Source: Variovorax fucosicus
GTDB lineage: Bacteria; Pseudomonadota; Gammaproteobacteria; Burkholderiales; Burkholderiaceae_C
NCBI RefSeq assembly: GCF_030316825.1
Contig: NZ_JASZYU010000003.1
Coordinates: 124,001 to 188,000, forward strand
DNA: 64,000 nt
Reading direction: 5' to 3'
Shown here: positions 62,773 to 64,000 of the stretch, piece after piece
Layout: every line of letters starts with the position of its first letter
How positions within the stretch are numbered: position 1 is the first letter of the stretch
The notes under the pieces: generated by a model
What the model saw: only the letters and a program-made list of their open reading frames with translations
Told to the model about the DNA's origin: nothing
Database searches by the model: none
Program-made: the position numbers and the translations under genes

Positions 62773-63414
62773 TCAGGCGTTGCCGCGGCGATAGAAGGCC
62801 AGCGATGCGGCCAGCGCCAGCAGCATGGCGCCGCAGGTGCGATCGAGCCAGCGCGTGGCCGATGCGGTGAGCAGGCGCATGGCGCGGGCGCCGACAAATG
62901 CGTAGATGCACATCACGGCCACGTCCAGTGACGCGAACAACAACGCGATGGCGATGTACTGCGGCGTCTGCGCCACTGCCGGATCGATGAACTGCGGCAG
63001 CAGTGCCGAGCAGAACAGATAGCCCTTCGGGTTGGTCACCGCGACCAGGAAGGACTTGAAAAAGACCTGCCGGCCGGTACGTCGTCCACCGCCGCCCGGG
63101 CCCGCCACAGGCACATCGAAACCGCCGCGCGAGCGCAGCATCCGGATGCCGAGCCATGCAAGGTAGAGAGCACCCGCCCACTTGAGCATCGAGAACCAGA
63201 ACTCCGACGCCGCGAGCAATGCGCCCAGGCCGAGCGCCACCGCGCCGACCAGCACGAAATCAGACAGCGCCGCGCCCAGCATGCCCGGCAGCGCGCCGCG
63301 CACGCCGTGGCGCGAGCCGTTGCTCAGGGCCAGCAGCACGGTCGGCCCGGGCGTGGCGATGGCGGCCAGCGCGACGATCGAGAACAGGAGGGCGGTCGTG
63401 AACGTCATGGGCAC
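62773..63414 (-). CDS. LysE/RhtB-family amino acid exporter
   Basis: A 213-residue inner-membrane protein with about six helices. ATPGPTVLLALSNGSRHGVRGALPGMLGAALSD is the family hallmark near residues 20-52, and the middle FKSFLVAVTNPKGYLFCSALLPQFI is also typical. These proteins export amino acids or homoserine lactones. Its position beside the lysine genes might suggest basic amino acid export, but RhtB proteins vary widely in substrate and it could be unrelated. It is 16 bases after the argA stop on the same strand. Confidence 0.88.
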   Translation of the reverse strand: MPMTFTTALLFSIVALAAIATPGPTVLLALSNGSRHGVRGALPGMLGAALSDFVLVGAVALGLGALLAASEFWFSMLKWAGALYLAWLGIRMLRSRGGFDVPVAGPGGGGRRTGRQVFFKSFLVAVTNPKGYLFCSALLPQFIDPAVAQTPQYIAIALLFASLDVAVMCIYAFVGARAMRLLTASATRWLDRTCGAMLLALAASLAFYRRGNA

Positions 63415-63430
63415 CGGCCTTTCGTGCGGA

Positions 63431-64000
63431 TCAGAGTTTCTTGACGAGAACCTGGCTTTTGCGGTCCCAGTTGTACTTGCGCTTGCGCGCCTCGGGCAGC
63501 CATTCTGGATCCACCTGCACGAAGCCGCGCTTGATGAACCAGTGCATGGTGCGCGTTGTCAGCACGAAGATGCTCTCGAGGCCCATCCCCTTTGCGCGCT
63601 GCTCGACGCGCTTGAGGATGCGCTCGCCGTCGCCCTGCGACTGCACGTTGGGCGACACCGTCAGGGCCGCCATCTCGGCGGTGCGCGCCTCGGGGTAGGG
63701 ATAGAGCGCGGCACAGCCGAAGATCACGCCGTCGTGCTCGATGACCGTGTAGTGGCCGACGTCGCGCTCGATCTCGGTGCGGTCGCGCTTGACCAGCGTG
63801 CCGTCGCGCTCGAAAGGCTCGATCAGTTGCAGGATGCCGCCGATGTCGTCGGCCGTGGCTTCGCGCAGCGACTCGAGCTTTTCGTCGATCACCATGGTGC
63901 CGATGCCGTCGTGCACGTACACCTCGAGCAGCAGCGCGCCGTCGACCGCGAACGGCAGGATGTGGTTGCGTTCGACGCCGCCCTTGCAGGCCTTGACGCA
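63431..64000 (-). CDS. argA: N-acetylglutamate synthase, C-terminal part (5' end outside window)
   Basis: The visible 189 residues end an ArgA protein. The first codons (reading from 64000) give CKGGVERNHILPFAVDGALLLEVYVHDGIGTMV, the amino-acid-kinase end of the family with its GVxRxH motif. The GNAT acetyltransferase domain follows (ADDIGGILQLIEPFERDGTLVKR, IEHDGVIFGCAALYPYPE, AEMAALTVSPNVQSQGDGERIL). It makes N-acetylglutamate, the first step of arginine synthesis. The gene runs off the right edge. Confidence 0.9.
   Translation of the reverse strand, partial: CVKACKGGVERNHILPFAVDGALLLEVYVHDGIGTMVIDEKLESLREATADDIGGILQLIEPFERDGTLVKRDRTEIERDVGHYTVIEHDGVIFGCAALYPYPEARTAEMAALTVSPNVQSQGDGERILKRVEQRAKGMGLESIFVLTTRTMHWFIKRGFVQVDPEWLPEARKRKYNWDRKSQVLVKKL

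Overview
The window is a 64 kb piece of a high-GC (about two-thirds G+C) betaproteobacterial chromosome. Most likely it is Comamonadaceae of the Variovorax type. This is inferred from gene content (paired Bug/TctC receptors, a chorismatase-based aryl-polyene-like locus, a DAP operon containing pilU, nadD-rsfS-rlmH-maf-rng order) and codon use, not from a database search. There is no phage, integrase, transposase or CRISPR array. Genes are densely packed with many ATGA/TGATG overlaps, and no gap exceeds 300 bases.

Left end (1-8428): the 3' end of a cardiolipin synthase, exonuclease I, a small monooxygenase-fold protein, a sirtuin and an FAD oxidoreductase. These are followed by a four-gene carboxylate-type cassette: Bug receptor, PEP mutase/isocitrate lyase-family enzyme, amidohydrolase, Bug receptor.

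Nucleobase locus (8437-21225, all minus strand): this looks like one long operon. In transcription order it runs: GTP-cyclohydrolase-II-like URC1, DUF1688/URC4, upp, an unidentified gene, a BMP-type nucleoside ABC importer with a nucleosidase lipoprotein inside it, a LOG-family lipoprotein, cytosine deaminase and a LysR regulator. Together they suggest uptake of nucleosides, release of bases, deamination of cytosine to uracil, conversion to UMP and breakdown by the URC pathway. A perfect inverted repeat lies just upstream.

Middle (21407-26994): an ECF sigma factor with an NrsF-type membrane anti-sigma, converging on a large lipoprotein made of five repeated two-cysteine modules of unknown function, then a HerA-like ATPase.

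Pigment locus (27044-39420): an aryl-polyene/xanthomonadin-like cluster. The plus strand carries an acyl carrier protein, membrane protein, ligase-dehydratase fusion, acyltransferase, LolA-like protein, MMPL exporter, polysaccharide deacetylase, methyltransferase, dehydratase and ketoreductase. The minus strand carries a chorismatase, a PlsC acyltransferase and a glycosyltransferase. No ketosynthase is present in the window.

Housekeeping (39537-51916): yebC, purD, hemF, nadD, rsfS, rlmH, maf and rng in one tight run; msbA opposite; tolB-pal-cpoB; tcdA; and a tRNA-Lys(UUU) with a strong terminator.

Right end (51949-64000, minus strand): a receiver-only response regulator, a small unknown protein, an EcsC/DUF697-like protein, then yheS, an M14 peptidase, prmB, dapE, pilU, dapD, dapC, a LysE exporter and the 3' part of argA.
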